NCBI GenBank assembly: GCA_039621445.1
Contig: CP154956.1
Span: 83,200,474 to 83,264,473 of the forward strand
DNA length: 64,000 bases
Source of the DNA: Euglena gracilis
Taxonomy: Eukaryota > Euglenida > Euglenophyceae > Euglenales
Reading direction: 5' to 3'
Shown here: one piece after another, positions 1-12,300 of the stretch
How the letters are laid out: the number at the start of each line of letters is the position of its first letter
How positions within the stretch are numbered: the first letter of the stretch is position 1
Notes under the pieces: generated by a model
What the model was told of the DNA's origin: nothing
Database searches by the model: none
What the model saw: only the letters and a program-made list of their open reading frames with translations
Made by a program: the position numbers and the translations under genes

Positions 1-567
1 AAAAACCATGGGATCAAATGTTGGGTTCCTGAATCCCAAACTCGTTTCACTGATCCAGTTTTTTCGTAATCCAGCAGAATTTTTTCTGCCTGGTTCTGGT
101 CTAGGTTGGCTCTGGGTTTTGGGTGGGTGGACAATTTTGGGGGATTCACCCATGGGGGTTGAATTCCATTTTTTATCAATTGACATGTTGCTGGGGGGGC
201 ATTTTTTGTCCACCATTTTAGAATTTTCTGAAGTCTCTGGTACAGGGGGGTGTCTCCCCATTTTTCCTCCATGGAATGTATTTTCCCAATCAGATGATTT
301 TCTGGGTGCTGGGTGGGGGGTGTTGGACATTGCACCCCTGGTGCCCCTGGGGAATGAGTATTCTCTAAAGGTGGCTGGGGGGGTGTGCATGCTCTGCTCA
401 CAGTCTCTCTGATTCTCCACTTTGTCATTGGTGTTGTCGATTGACATACCATAGGGGCCCCTTTTTGGGTCTCCCCCTTGTTTTGGTTTGCCCCTGCCAT
501 GGGCACTGACAAAGAATGTTGAGGGGGGGTTGCCCCCTTGTCCTCCACTGCCCCTGTGGGGGCATCC

Positions 568-1365
568 TCATGGGGCTGCCACCGTACATTGAAACCCCCT
601 GCTGGGGGACAGTCTGTTAGCTTCTGGGATTTTTCCCCTTCTGATAATTGATGGCCCCAGTGGCCTTGAAATTGTCGATGTTGATGATAATTCTGGCCCC
701 ACTGGCCCTCTTGATGTTTTGATAGTCCCCATTGACTTCTCTTTGATCTTGGGCGCCATGCCCATTGATAATCTTGGGGGGCCTCTGGGGGCCAACCCTT
801 TTCCCCTGATGGGGTTTGTGATGAAGAAATGATTGGGGGGTTGTTGTGGACCTGTCCTGCCCCTGCCACTGGGCATCTGTTTGTGGAATCGGCCACCCTG
901 GCCTTGGTAATGTTGGCCACCCTGGCCTTGATATTGTTGGCCGCCCTGGCCTTTGTTCCATTGGCCACCATGGCCTTTGCTGTTGTGGCCGCCATGGCTC
1001 AGCTTGCTGTTTTGGCCGCCATGGCCCAGCTTGAACAATGTATTGGTGTAACTGGGATATGGGCCTCCATGACCCTTGCCGTTATGGCATGACAGTTGCC
1101 TTGGCCTTGGTGTCCGTCGGGTTTTTCTGACCACTGTCTGCCAAAGTCTGTGGCTGTCACTGGGTGGGTTTTTAGAAACTTTTTCTGGGGGGGAAGGGAC
1201 AGCCACGGTTCGCCACGGTTGCACTGCGCCGTCAGGTCGTCCAGCTGTGGCAGCAGGAAGTTCTTGTTCTTCATCAACGGTCTTCTTTGTGTTGTCAATT
1301 GCATTTCTCATTGAAATCTTGAATGTGTCAACAAATTTCGATTTGATATTCTCCACGAATGTCAC
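568..1365 (-). CDS. Gly/Gln/His-rich open frame, unknown
   Basis: 265 codons from ATG to TGA, starting MTFVENIKSKFVDTFKISMR. The middle is tandem GHGGQ, GQGGQ and HYQGQGG repeats arising from a GGCCACCCTGGCCTT-type DNA repeat, followed by GRGRTGPQQPP. It may be a Gag- or ORF1-like nucleic-acid-binding protein of a retroelement, or a host RGG-like protein. No protease, reverse transcriptase or other domain is present. The adjacent stretch 1-567 stays open in another minus frame, which could be a frameshifted continuation. Confidence 0.3.
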   Translation of the reverse strand: MTFVENIKSKFVDTFKISMRNAIDNTKKTVDEEQELPAATAGRPDGAVQPWRTVAVPSPPEKVSKNPPSDSHRLWQTVVRKTRRTPRPRQLSCHNGKGHGGPYPSYTNTLFKLGHGGQNSKLSHGGHNSKGHGGQWNKGQGGQQYQGQGGQHYQGQGGRFHKQMPSGRGRTGPQQPPNHFFITNPIRGKGLAPRGPPRLSMGMAPKIKEKSMGTIKTSRGPVGPELSSTSTISRPLGPSIIRRGKIPEANRLSPSRGFQCTVAAP

Positions 1366-3296
1366 TTTCCGGATAATTCGATTGATTCTCTTCTTTGATA
1401 TTCAATTGTCAAGCTTCTTGAATTGAAGTTCCTTTCTTCTGGGTTGTCGAAGGGCAAATTAAGAATCAGCCAACTCCGGCGAAAAAAGGCACTAAGCAGA
1501 GACTCCTAACCCAACGCGCCACAATCCACACAACACCGCCGGCGAGCAAGGCATGGCCTCACAAGGGCAAAGTGCGGAGCCCGAGGTGTCCACACCTTTC
1601 CTTGTTCGCCGGCGGCCTAACTACGACTTTTTGCCTCGCCCTCGATGTCCATTCCTCCCTGGTCGGTTCTTCGGGAGTGGGAGCTCCCCGCCCTCCCGTT
1701 TCAGAGTCCCATAAGGAGGGGAAGTGCGCGAGGTGTCTTTGTGCTACGCCCTCAGTGTCACTTCCTCCCTGGTCGGCCTTCCTGGAGGGAGTGCGAGCCC
1801 CCCCGCCTAGCACCACTGGAAGAAGCTCCCGGCGCTTGGAAAATGAGGCGGCGATGCGTCTTTGGGCACCATTAGGGTCCATTTGACGTAAGGCGTCGAT
1901 AGCTACGCGAAAAGGTCTTTTTCCGCGGGGTCTTTTTTTGCTCGTGGTGTGGGTGCCTTTGGAGGAGCGGAAGAGCATTTTTGAGGAAGGGTATTGGTGC
2001 ATTTGCAGGAACACCCATAGAGCAGGGGACCCAGAAAATTCTCATTGAAATGGCCTTTCCGGGCCCCGGAGCGCCTTCGGCGCCGGGGTCGGATGGGCAG
2101 GCACCACCCCCTGGGGGGCCGGATCGGGTGCTATCGGGTGCCCGCCCCTAGCACCCACCCCCGTGGGCCAGAGTTTTTCGAACACCAGGGGGTCGGGCAT
2201 TGGTAGATTTCATCAAAAGGTGGAACCTGAAATTGTATCCATAATTTTGGCTTAAAAAATCCCATTCCAAAAACCATTCTGTCCAAAAACCCATCATTTT
2301 GGGTCAGAAGATTCAGAAAAAATCATCACCCCTTCAGATTTCTGAAAAAAAAATAAAAATCACCCCTTTGGTGAGCATCCCCACCCAACAAAGGGAGGAG
2401 GACCCAAGAGCCATCACTGTGGTGGTAATTATCTGACAGAAGACTCAATTTCCAACCACAATGTGGAAGGCACAGCAAAACACGTTTCAGTGGCGCGCTG
2501 AAGCGCCCACCCCTTGCTGCATTCGATGAATGTGATGGGAGGGGGTTGCCCCCCCCCCACCAAAACACCAGTCCTTCCCGTACAGCCCTGACCGCCCCAT
2601 GTCCGAGACACAGCACCGTGTACATGGCAATTCGCAGCAGAAATTCCTTCGGCACTGAAGAAAAATTTGGCATCAAAAATAGCACCGCGGACATGTGGGC
2701 CGTTGTGTTTGGTCCTGGCAGACCCAACCAAATCTTTGGGAGTTGGGGCCTTTTCCAACAGGGGGTGCTACAACATTGCCCACTTTTCCTGAAACTTTTC
2801 TACCTCCTGAAAATATTTTCATTTTGCCAAAAAATGACAAAAAATTGGGGGAAATTGGGTCCAAAATAAAACAATTTTTACACACAAAAAAAACAACGAA
2901 AAATTTTGTCAAATTCCAAAAGCATCAAACCACCGTGGGTTGACTCCACATTTTCCCATATCTGGCTAAACCTTCTGAGGTATTCTTTCGGCAACTCAAG
3001 GTGCAAAAAGGGGTCACGTATGGAGATGGTGACAAATGGAACAGCAGTTGGCAATTTATTCCGCACCAGGTCCAAGGGACATGGATACCTTTCACTTTCA
3101 TTGGAGAAGGCTGAATTTGTTCAACGGGGGGGTCTGCTGGAGTGCCTTTGCCAAGCACCCAGACACTTTTAACCCATATACCCAGGGGTCAAATCGGGGT
3201 GCCTTGGAGACAGGACCCCCCCAGGCTGGGTCGGCCACACCTTAAACCTCAACCTGCGCTGGACCGGAGCTGCATTGATTTGGGAAGCCCATCGTC
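1366..3296. other. No gene recognised downstream of fba
   Basis: Contains a 151-codon minus frame at 1559-2014 without recognisable features, a GGCGCCTTCGGCGCC-like remnant near 2072, and poly(C) blocks. Presumably holds the fba 3' UTR next to 3296. Confidence 0.5.
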
Positions 3297-3398
3297 CTAC
3301 GATCTGGCGGCGGCGGCGTAGATCTCCATGACGTGCCGCAGCATTTGGACGGCGTCGTCGTGCGGCCGCTGGAAGGAATTGCGGCCAACGATGGAGCC
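3297..3398 (-). CDS. fba: fba exon 12 (C-terminus and stop)
   Basis: Encodes GSIVGRNSFQRPHDDAVQML and RHVMEIYAAAARS, then TAG. The GRNSFQRP phosphate-binding motif is characteristic. The acceptor is nonconventional: CTG at -8, with GGC directly following the intron. Confidence 0.95.
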   Translation of the reverse strand, partial: GSIVGRNSFQRPHDDAVQMLRHVMEIYAAAARS

Positions 3399-6300
3399 GC
3401 AGGCAGGGGTTGGGCAGGGCAGAACCACTGCATTTTCACAGATTCAGAAATGGTCAGAAGAGCAATTTCCCCCGGTGCCAAAGGCGCCGGGGGAAATTGT
3501 TTGGGGTCGAAAATTGGAGCTCCCGGAAATACGGGAGGAGGTGGTGGGAGGGGGTCGACTGCCCCACCCTGAGGGTTTGGCCGATTCCCATTCTGGGGGG
3601 GTCATAAGATTTGGTTTGGCCGCCTGGCTGTGGATCTGGTGCGGGGATCTTCTTAAGCCGGACCCCAACCAACCTCGGGGGGGGGGGTGCAAAATGTCCG
3701 TTTTGGTGAGATGGAGGTTGGTGTCGAAAAGATACCAGGAGCCATCACCGCCAGCCCCTGAGCAAAGCCTCCACCCTTGGCGATACCACTGGCAAAGCAC
3801 CGTTGGCCAAGAAACACACCAACGATCCCCACTGCCAACCCAGCACAAGCCATCCCCCCCCCAGTCCGCCACAACACATTCTCCCATATTTGCATACAAA
3901 CTCCCCCCCTGTTCCCATTATTCTGCATTCTCCTGTGATTTTGACAAATAAAACCAAGCAACGTCCCCACTGACCATGCACACAAACAAGTACAAACAAA
4001 TACAAACAACAGACAGAGTTTGCATCAAATTCCAATGGTTCCTCTGAATGGTGATCTCCTTCAATAACTCATCTGTCCCCTTTTGGACGGGCCACTGCAA
4101 CCAAAGCTCCCAACACCAAATCAAAATAAATGCAGAATTGCTTTGTTCTATGCCAAACACGGCTAATTGTTTCTTGATGAATGCCACAAGAAGCAAACAA
4201 TTCACTGGATCGAGGTTTTGAGCAGGGCGGATCTGAAAGCTGAACAAGGAGGACACAAACAACACAAACAACACAAACACAAACACAAACACAAACCCCG
4301 GGAGGAGAGTGCCTTGCACTGTAAGGAGCCTGACCATAGCAGGCACAGTGCCCCCCCAGGTGGCTTTGGGTACAAATGCCTGTCCACCAAGCCAATTTTC
4401 CCTTGAAAATGGCCATTTTTGGATCCCTGACACCGAAGGTGTGTTATAGCACACCATCCCAAAACCCGACCCCCCCCCCCGGGGGGATGCCCTCCCCTTT
4501 TTTCTGCCTGCCCAGAGCGCCTCCCCCCAGGGGGGTGCAACCTTCCAGAAAGAGAAAGCGGGCACGCCAGGACCAGGCTTCTTTTTAAGACCCCGGGGGG
4601 GAGGGGGGGTCCCCCCCACCCACCCAGGGTGGCGCGGGACCCCCCCCGGGGGGGACCCCCCAAAATCGGGCCCGTTAAAGGCAATTTCCAAAAATTTTCG
4701 GCGCTTCGCGCCGAAAAGGTATACCCAGCGCCTCCGGCGCGGGACCCCCCCCCCGGGGGGGGGGGGGGTCCGGCACACTGACCCAGAACACCACCCTCCC
4801 CACCCCCACCCAACCGGGGACCCCCCCCCGGGGGGGGGGGGGGGTCGGCCGGACCACACCCACCAAGCCTCCCCCCCCCCCCGACCACCCCCCCACCCTC
4901 ACGTACATGCGTGGCCACCCCCCTTCCCCCGCCCCCCCCGCGACCCGGCGGCCACCCCCCCCCCCGGGTGGGGGGGGGTCTGCTGACTTAAAAAGAAGCC
5001 TGGCCAGGACCTTGTTTTGAATTAAAAAAAAATGCAAAAAAAATGCACAGAAATTACACATTACAAAACGAAATTCCCTCCAATTTTCAATTTCATTGGT
5101 ATTCATAAAAATATTTCAAAAAATATTTGCACCAAACAACGGCAAAATAAGATCTTGTGCAACAATTGCAACATTTACGAATTGTGCACCAAACAAAAAC
5201 ACAAATGAGATATTGTCCACTAAACAAGCCTTCCGCCAAAACAATGTTCCAAAAAATCTGCAGTTGGCCCAGCCAGCTTCCCCTCCAGAGAAGATGACAA
5301 TGCGCTTTCCTCCGAAGGCGGCTTGCAGTACATGTGCCACTCGTTTCTCCATGGTGGAGACATCGATGCCTGCAGCGGCCAATACAGTGGAATCACTGAC
5401 TGCATGGGTCACCATTGAAATCTGCACTTTCTCTGTTTCATGGCAAGCTCATACCTCTCCCCCCTTGTCCAACGACCGCTAATGTTCGTCTCTGAACGGG
5501 GGGGGGGGGCGGTCGTTAAAATGGCCAATGTTCGTCTCTGACCAAGGGGGTCGTTAGACAAGGGGGGGGGATTTCCGGCGCGCCTCGCTGGAAATTATTG
5601 GGGCTTCGCGCCCGACAATAGCCAATCTCATGCATAATGTTGACTCAAGATGGAACAAATTACCACAATTACCACATTACCATCATTGCACACATGTGAT
5701 GTTGTCCTGTCCCTTAGGACCTTCAAAACACTTCAAGCAAAAAGCATCCAGTGATCAAGCGCCACAGTTTGTTAAACAGGGGTCAGAGACTGCGTGGTGA
5801 AATCACGCTTACGGTCAAAAACCAAACGGAATGGCTGACTCACCTTTTTCTTGCCCTTTTTTCTTCTGGTGGGAGCTGAAGGGACTGCGGGATGAGATTG
5901 TTCTTCACAATGTCTCGACTGAAATATAATTCGCCATTTATGACATGGCCCAGTCCCCAGATCCCACGCCCAGCCCACACAATGTGCACAGGTTCGTTTC
6001 CATCATCATTCTTCACATAGATTCAATTGTTTATCCACAAATCCCCAAATCAAACCTTAATCTGCAAGAAACCATCGCCGTACCGGGAGGGGCCCACAAC
6101 GACGCCTTCTACAAAGTCACCATTCGAGCGACGGTCCCGCCCGGGAAACTGTCAGGGTCCCCGGTACCGGCCAACCTGTCAGTATAGGAAGTTGTCAGGG
6201 TCCCCGGTACTGGCCAACCTGTCAGGTGACAGTTTCCCGGGGGGGGGGGGGGAGGTACCCAGTGGGTTGGTGGGTTGTTGTGTTCTGTATCCTGACAGTT

Positions 6301-9300
6301 TCCCGGGTAGGGCATTTCAAGGGAAAGTCAATGAAAAATGACCCTGACAGGTTGGCCGGTACCGGGGACCCTGACAACTTCCTATACTGACAGGTTGGCC
6401 GGTGCCGGGAATCCTGACAGTTTCCCGGGCGGGACCCTGACAGGTTCTCGGGCATGACAGTTTCCCGGGGGGGGGGGAGGGTAGTGGTTCTCAAAAGCAA
6501 GAACATTATCAAGTCTCATTTCCCCAAGATCGTATACGAAAAGATCGTCTCTGACCGGGGGGGGGGGTCGTTGGACAAGCCCGGTCGTTGGACAAGGGGG
6601 GGGGAGGTAGAACAGACTGCTCATCAGGGGGGGGGGGGAACGTGGAACATCAAAAAAGGCGACGCAAAAAATAACCACAAAAAAACACAAATAATAACGC
6701 AAATTGCACATAAAATCCTTCAGGAGCTCCCCCAGGTGTACACTTCTCAACTGGACAGGAGTTGGAATAATTATCGGCTCCTCTGGGAAAATTTTCCATT
6801 TTGCATAAAAAAATAAGCATTTTGTTGACCAAAAAAATGAAAATGACAAAAGAATTGGCAAAAAATTTGGTGTGAGGGGGAAATCGGGGCCAAGCCGAGG
6901 AAAGTGTCATAATCAAAAAAAATCCCAGCAAAATCCAAAAATCGCCGGGGAGTTAAGATACCCCAAAAAACACACAAACACAAAAAAACACAAAAGCAGC
7001 AAAAAAAATTGCGCCCCCCCCCCCGCTCCTCATACCTTCATAGATCTTCTTTGCAGCGTCCTGTTCAATGTAATCTGTTGGAGCCTGCATCAGGCCACTT
7101 TGTTGTGGGGAGCAGACCCCATACCAATAATGGCATTGTCCACCACGCGAAATCAAGGAATGTGCCGACGCCGGGGGTGGGGGGGGGGACAAACACATCT
7201 TTTAAATCCTAGGAGCCCCCCCAGCGCTGAAAAAAATTTTTTATAATATTAAATTTTAATATACGTTATATACAAAAAATATTTGCAATATTTATTTAAT
7301 AATATTTAATATTTTTAATACATAATATTATGAAAATTATTTTTAATACTTTATTTAAAAAATATAAATATATTACATGAAAAATATTTCAGCGCTACGT
7401 ATGGGAAATTTCAACTGTGTTCCGAGCAAAAAAGAAACCCAATTCTGTCCAATCTTTAGAAACATCAAAATTCCAGAGTGGGGATGAAAAATCCTCCGCA
7501 GTCTCGGCGAAAAATCAAAAAAAATCGATGGATTTCATACCTTTGATCTTTGGCCACACACCATTTTCGACCAGGTCCAATCCCTCCCCCCAGGTTAAAA
7601 ACCTGGGGAAAACAAATGTTTGCCCAGGATGGAGACGATGAACCCCCCAAACCAAAGAACCCACCCACCACCCATAGGACCCCTCTGCACGCCCCCCCCC
7701 AAGAGGGGGGTGGGGCTTCGGGTTCTTGGGGTCCAGTATTCAGTTGCCCTCCGACAAGCCGGCCTGGCCTTGACCTTCACGATGTGGGCCCCCATCTGGC
7801 ACGCGATCTGCGCCGCGTATGCCACGACGTCGACGGCCGTCTCCCCCTTCTTGCTGATGCAGCCCCGCGGGTACGACCACACCACCGTCGGCAAGCCCAC
7901 CTCCCGCGCCTCCCGCACCTGTGGACAGGCGTGGATGGGAATCTCCTAATTGCCCCCCCCCCTAAATGGTCTTTTTTGCCGCAGAAATTATTTTCCAAAA
8001 TAAATGTGTAATTTAAACATTTTCCAATTCTCAAAAATAACGTGTTGACAGTTGTGCGGGAGATGCATCTGGCCGTTCCAGTTCTTCAGGACATCGTCCC
8101 CAAATGGGGGGACCCCTTTCCAAAACTGGGGGCTCCCACCTCCAGTTTTCAGTCGCCGGAACTTCTCGCCGTTGAGTGCAAGATTTCATGTTGCGTCCCA
8201 AGGGGGTCCTAAAATACACACCCAGCGCGAAGCGCCGGAAGATTTTTTTTTGTCCCCGCAGAGGAGGGGGAGGGGTCCCCCCTTCCGAAACTAGGGGGGG
8301 GGGGGTGGGGGACCCCCCCAACCACCTTACCCCCCGAGGGGGCCACCCTTCTGAACCCCCCACCCCAAAGGGCTGTGGTCCCTGGTACCCGAAAAGAAGC
8401 AAAATATGCCCAAATCCAGCTGGGTTGGACCTTCCTTGGCCAAAATTTTGAGGAGAAAACCCCAAAAAATCCTCAAAAAAAAGAAACCTCAGAGAAGGCT
8501 AGTTTTGGCCATTTGTGAACCCTTTTTCAAAAAAAATTTGGGACTGGAAAATTTTATCGGTCTATCCTGGCAAAAACTGAGTTGTGGGTTCCAGACCCCC
8601 TCCCGTTCAAAAAAAAAAAAACGGTTCTTTGGGCAGCTTCAAAAAAAAAATAGCCAAATGGCGCTTTCAGGTGTTTTTTTTAACAAAGGGCAAACTGGGG
8701 GGGACCCATATGGTGGGTTGTCCCCCCCATCACCACCCACAGGGTTTCCGGGATTCCTGGAGCTGAAGCACCCTGTCATAAAAATTGAGGGGGAAATGGG
8801 GGAATCCATGCATCCTGTGGAAGTTTGCACATGCACAACTTGATATGGGGGTGGAGGCCTCCCCACCCCACAGGAGCAGCAGCACGCTGTGAACCTCCTG
8901 GACGTCGTGGGGCCAACCTTTGCGTGGTGTGTTTCGCAAAATAGACTGGCCCAAATACCCACACCCCTCTCCAACACCCATACCCCCCCATCAGGGCGTT
9001 TTTTAACGACCCCCTGCCGGGGGGTCCAGCTCAGAGCAGGGAAAAGGCTGCCGACTGACCCCCCCCCCAAGTGGTCCCCCGGCTGGAGCTGGGCCCGACC
9101 CGGGGTCGAATCGGGGACCAAAAATTGAAACGGCAAAAATGTGCAAAACTGCCAATTGTGCAAAAAAATCGATTTTAGAACCTGTGTCGGAAAATGTCCT
9201 GGCCAGCCCTTTTCCGACACGTTTTTTTGCCCATTTTTTTGCCCCATTTTTGCACCCCCGAAGGCGAAGAATCCGTCACCATCCAGCCGCCCTTTGGGGG

Positions 9301-12300
9301 GGGGAAATGTCTCGGAACTTCATTTTCAGAAAATGCCAGGTGGTGTCCCAGAAGTGTGCCCAGAAGTTTACAAAGGGGTCGGAAGGAAATAATGCGTGGG
9401 ACAGGAAAAAAAACGGGGTTACGCAATATTGACGCGTACCAGGTCCCTCAGATCCCGCAGCTGCTCGTTTCGCAGGCTGGAGGCAGGGCCAGGATTCCCT
9501 TCGCCTTTGGAGGGGAGGGAGGCCGAGGAAAGGGGGTGGTCGCCCCCTCCTGTACATCTTCAGGCGCAAAGTGTCAAATATATGAATATTTTGGGGACTT
9601 GAAAAGGCTGAAAAGCGTGAAAATACACTTTACACTTTATAACAACATCGGAAAACACAAATGATCCCATCATCCGGAGCAGAAATATTATTTCAGGGGT
9701 CCTGGACCCCCCCCCAGGTTGAAGGGAGTCTGCCCCCCCCCGCAAAAGCAAAGCGCTGCAGGGGGGTCGACCAGGCAGTTCATAACAAGAAATGATTCCC
9801 TTGGCGCCAAAAGTGTCGCTGGGAAAATTTTGGGGAAAAAATGACCCAAGGATCCACTCCCCCGGAAATACAGGAAGGAGGAGCACCATTGGGGGTCAAT
9901 TTGGGGGTCAAAAAAAAAACTTCGGCGGGGCCAACAAAGCCGGGGGTCCAACCTCATAAAAAAAAAATCCCTAATGGATGGAGACCAACCTACTGATGCC
10001 ATGGCATGGGATGCTGGTGGATGACTCTGTGCGGGTGAAACACATCATACCACCGCTTTGATTGTTTGAAATATTGTTGGTTGTGCAAACACACCACTTT
10101 ACACAAATATGCAAATGGACCACTTCCACAAGTGTGAAAATGGACCTCTGCAGCTGTGCAACAGGTCCAAATGACTTGTGCAAATGACTAAATGACCATT
10201 CAAATGGTGGATTTGCGAAGAGGCAAAGACACCCCCACCCCCGCCCACGGACCGGTTTCCCACAACCGCCATCATCCTCATCATCATCCCCCCATCAACC
10301 ACAGTTTACAGAGCTCTATGGCAGTGGGCCAAAAATGCCCCCTGCCCATAGCACCCCAGGGCAGGGTTGAATGGGAAGCCTTGAGGGGGGGGGGTCGGAC
10401 CCCCCCTCCCGACACGGGGGGGGGGGGGTTGAGTCGGACCCCCCTACCACCTACCTACCTCAATACCGAAGGGCTTCCCATCCAACCCTGCCCAGGGGCC
10501 CGGGGGGGGGGGGACCAGGAATTGCCAGGGGAGGCCGGGGCAGGGTAGATGGTATAGCCAACGGCGGAGCAGCCGAGGCGGAGGGCGTCGGCGACGGAGG
10601 CGGTGACGGCGGAGCATGGGGCAGGTGGGCCCCCCAGGGTGTCGCTGTTGTTCACCTGTTGGGGGGGGGGGCGTTGGACTTGCGGGGCTCATCGTTCTTA
10701 ATTCTGTGTGGGCAAAGACCCAGGGCCGTCCTGATGTGCTTTTTAAAAGCATTCCCATCCCAAAATTCCGCCAGAAAAAAGATGGCCGGAAATCGGCCAT
10801 CTTTTGGCAAAGCCGGGTCAAATTTGAGAGAAAAGGCGAATGCTGGCATCCTGGCAATCTGACATTCGCCCACCCAACCACCCAAACCGTCAAAAAAAAT
10901 TCTTTGAGTTTTAAGTTTTCAGCGCCAGTCAATGCCATGGTCCAACTTCACAAAATGACCCCGTGGTGGGGGGGGGGGCACTTTTCCCTGGCCCCAAACC
11001 TACCCACTATTTCAAAAACCCACCAATGCACGACCCCCCGGGGGGGGGGGGGTTGACCGACCCACCCACCCACCCAAAACCCGCCAAAAATCAGCCAGCA
11101 CCCATTGAAAAAAAATTTCTGATGGACTTTGTGGCCAAAACTCTCCCCCCCCAGGAGAGAGAGGCCCAGACCGGTCATTGGACGGCCCCAAAGTCTTAAG
11201 ATGGTTCTTAACGGCCAATCCATAGAAAATGCCATCCCATCCTCTCCCCCTTCCCTGGACCCACCCGGGAACAGGAAGGGGGATAAGGAAAGCCCAGACA
11301 GCTTAAAATGGACACTAAAAAGTTGAAATTGTGCCTGAAAAATTGGTTGCACAAAAGCGCTTTTGAAAATGTATACTATCAACTGGCTCAAAAAAAAAGG
11401 ATCAAAGCAAAGTGCAATAAGCAGAAAAGTGAAAAATAATACCATGTTCGACTAAGGAATTTTGCTGAAATTTGGTGGTGATGCTTCTAAATTCAGCCCC
11501 TTTCATGGAAACGGGCATACACACAAAAAAAAGCACTTGCATACTCAGTCACAATTGTGCCTGCGTTTTGGAGAATCAAACACAAGACTGAAAAATAGTT
11601 GTTCTTGAACAATTCCAGGCACAATCATGCCTAGATTTGCAATTAGGCCCAAATATCCAACCAAATCTTGGGTCTCTTGCAGGCAAACAATCGTTATGAA
11701 GAAAGTTGCAGCGAGAACGGTGCGGTGGTAGAGGAGGGGTGGCGATCGTTGGGGAGAGGAGAGATATGGACTCCCCTGCGCATTGTTTCCGTTGCCAATT
11801 TTTGTCGTTTAGTAGAGTCTACCTAATGAAACCTGTGTCGTGCAAGGAAAAGGGTTTCCGCTTTCTTTGTGTTGTTCAGCTGACTTGTTATTCTGCCGCA
11901 ACAATGTAGGTGCTCAAAAGAAAGACTGGTGGTCCTCCTCAGGCAACGTTGCAAGTCTGGCGCAAGGGCGTAGAACTTAGGCGGCCTAATTCGCACTGAA
12001 GCTTTTTTCTTTTTATTTGCGCACTTGCGCAAATTTACGATTTTTTTGATTGTGCTTTGTTTCGGCTGTGAAGGTCAGGGGGGTTTGAAAACACGTTGAC
12101 AAGAGAGTGCAAAAAATGAGCGAAATTCTGATTTTGGCTGTGAGACCCCCGGGACTTTGGCGAAAAATGGTGTTTTTGGGGTGTCCAGAAATGGACTTTG
12201 CACGCCGAAACCCCCAGGACCTTGCCGGCCCACACTGAAAAAAACGCAAAAAAAAGCACCATAGGAACGGGACCTTTACTGCCCTTTTTGATGCTTCTTT

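Noticed and set aside
1559-2014. 151-codon minus frame
   Set aside because: The opposite strand is equally open, composition is that of GC-rich repeat DNA, and no domain is recognisable.
3653-4009. Hydrophobic minus frame resembling a membrane protein (GLAVGIVGVFLGQ)
   Set aside because: Only the 24-nt segment GIAKGGGF inside it is supported, as an fba microexon. The rest does not continue to any membrane family and no splice context supports it.
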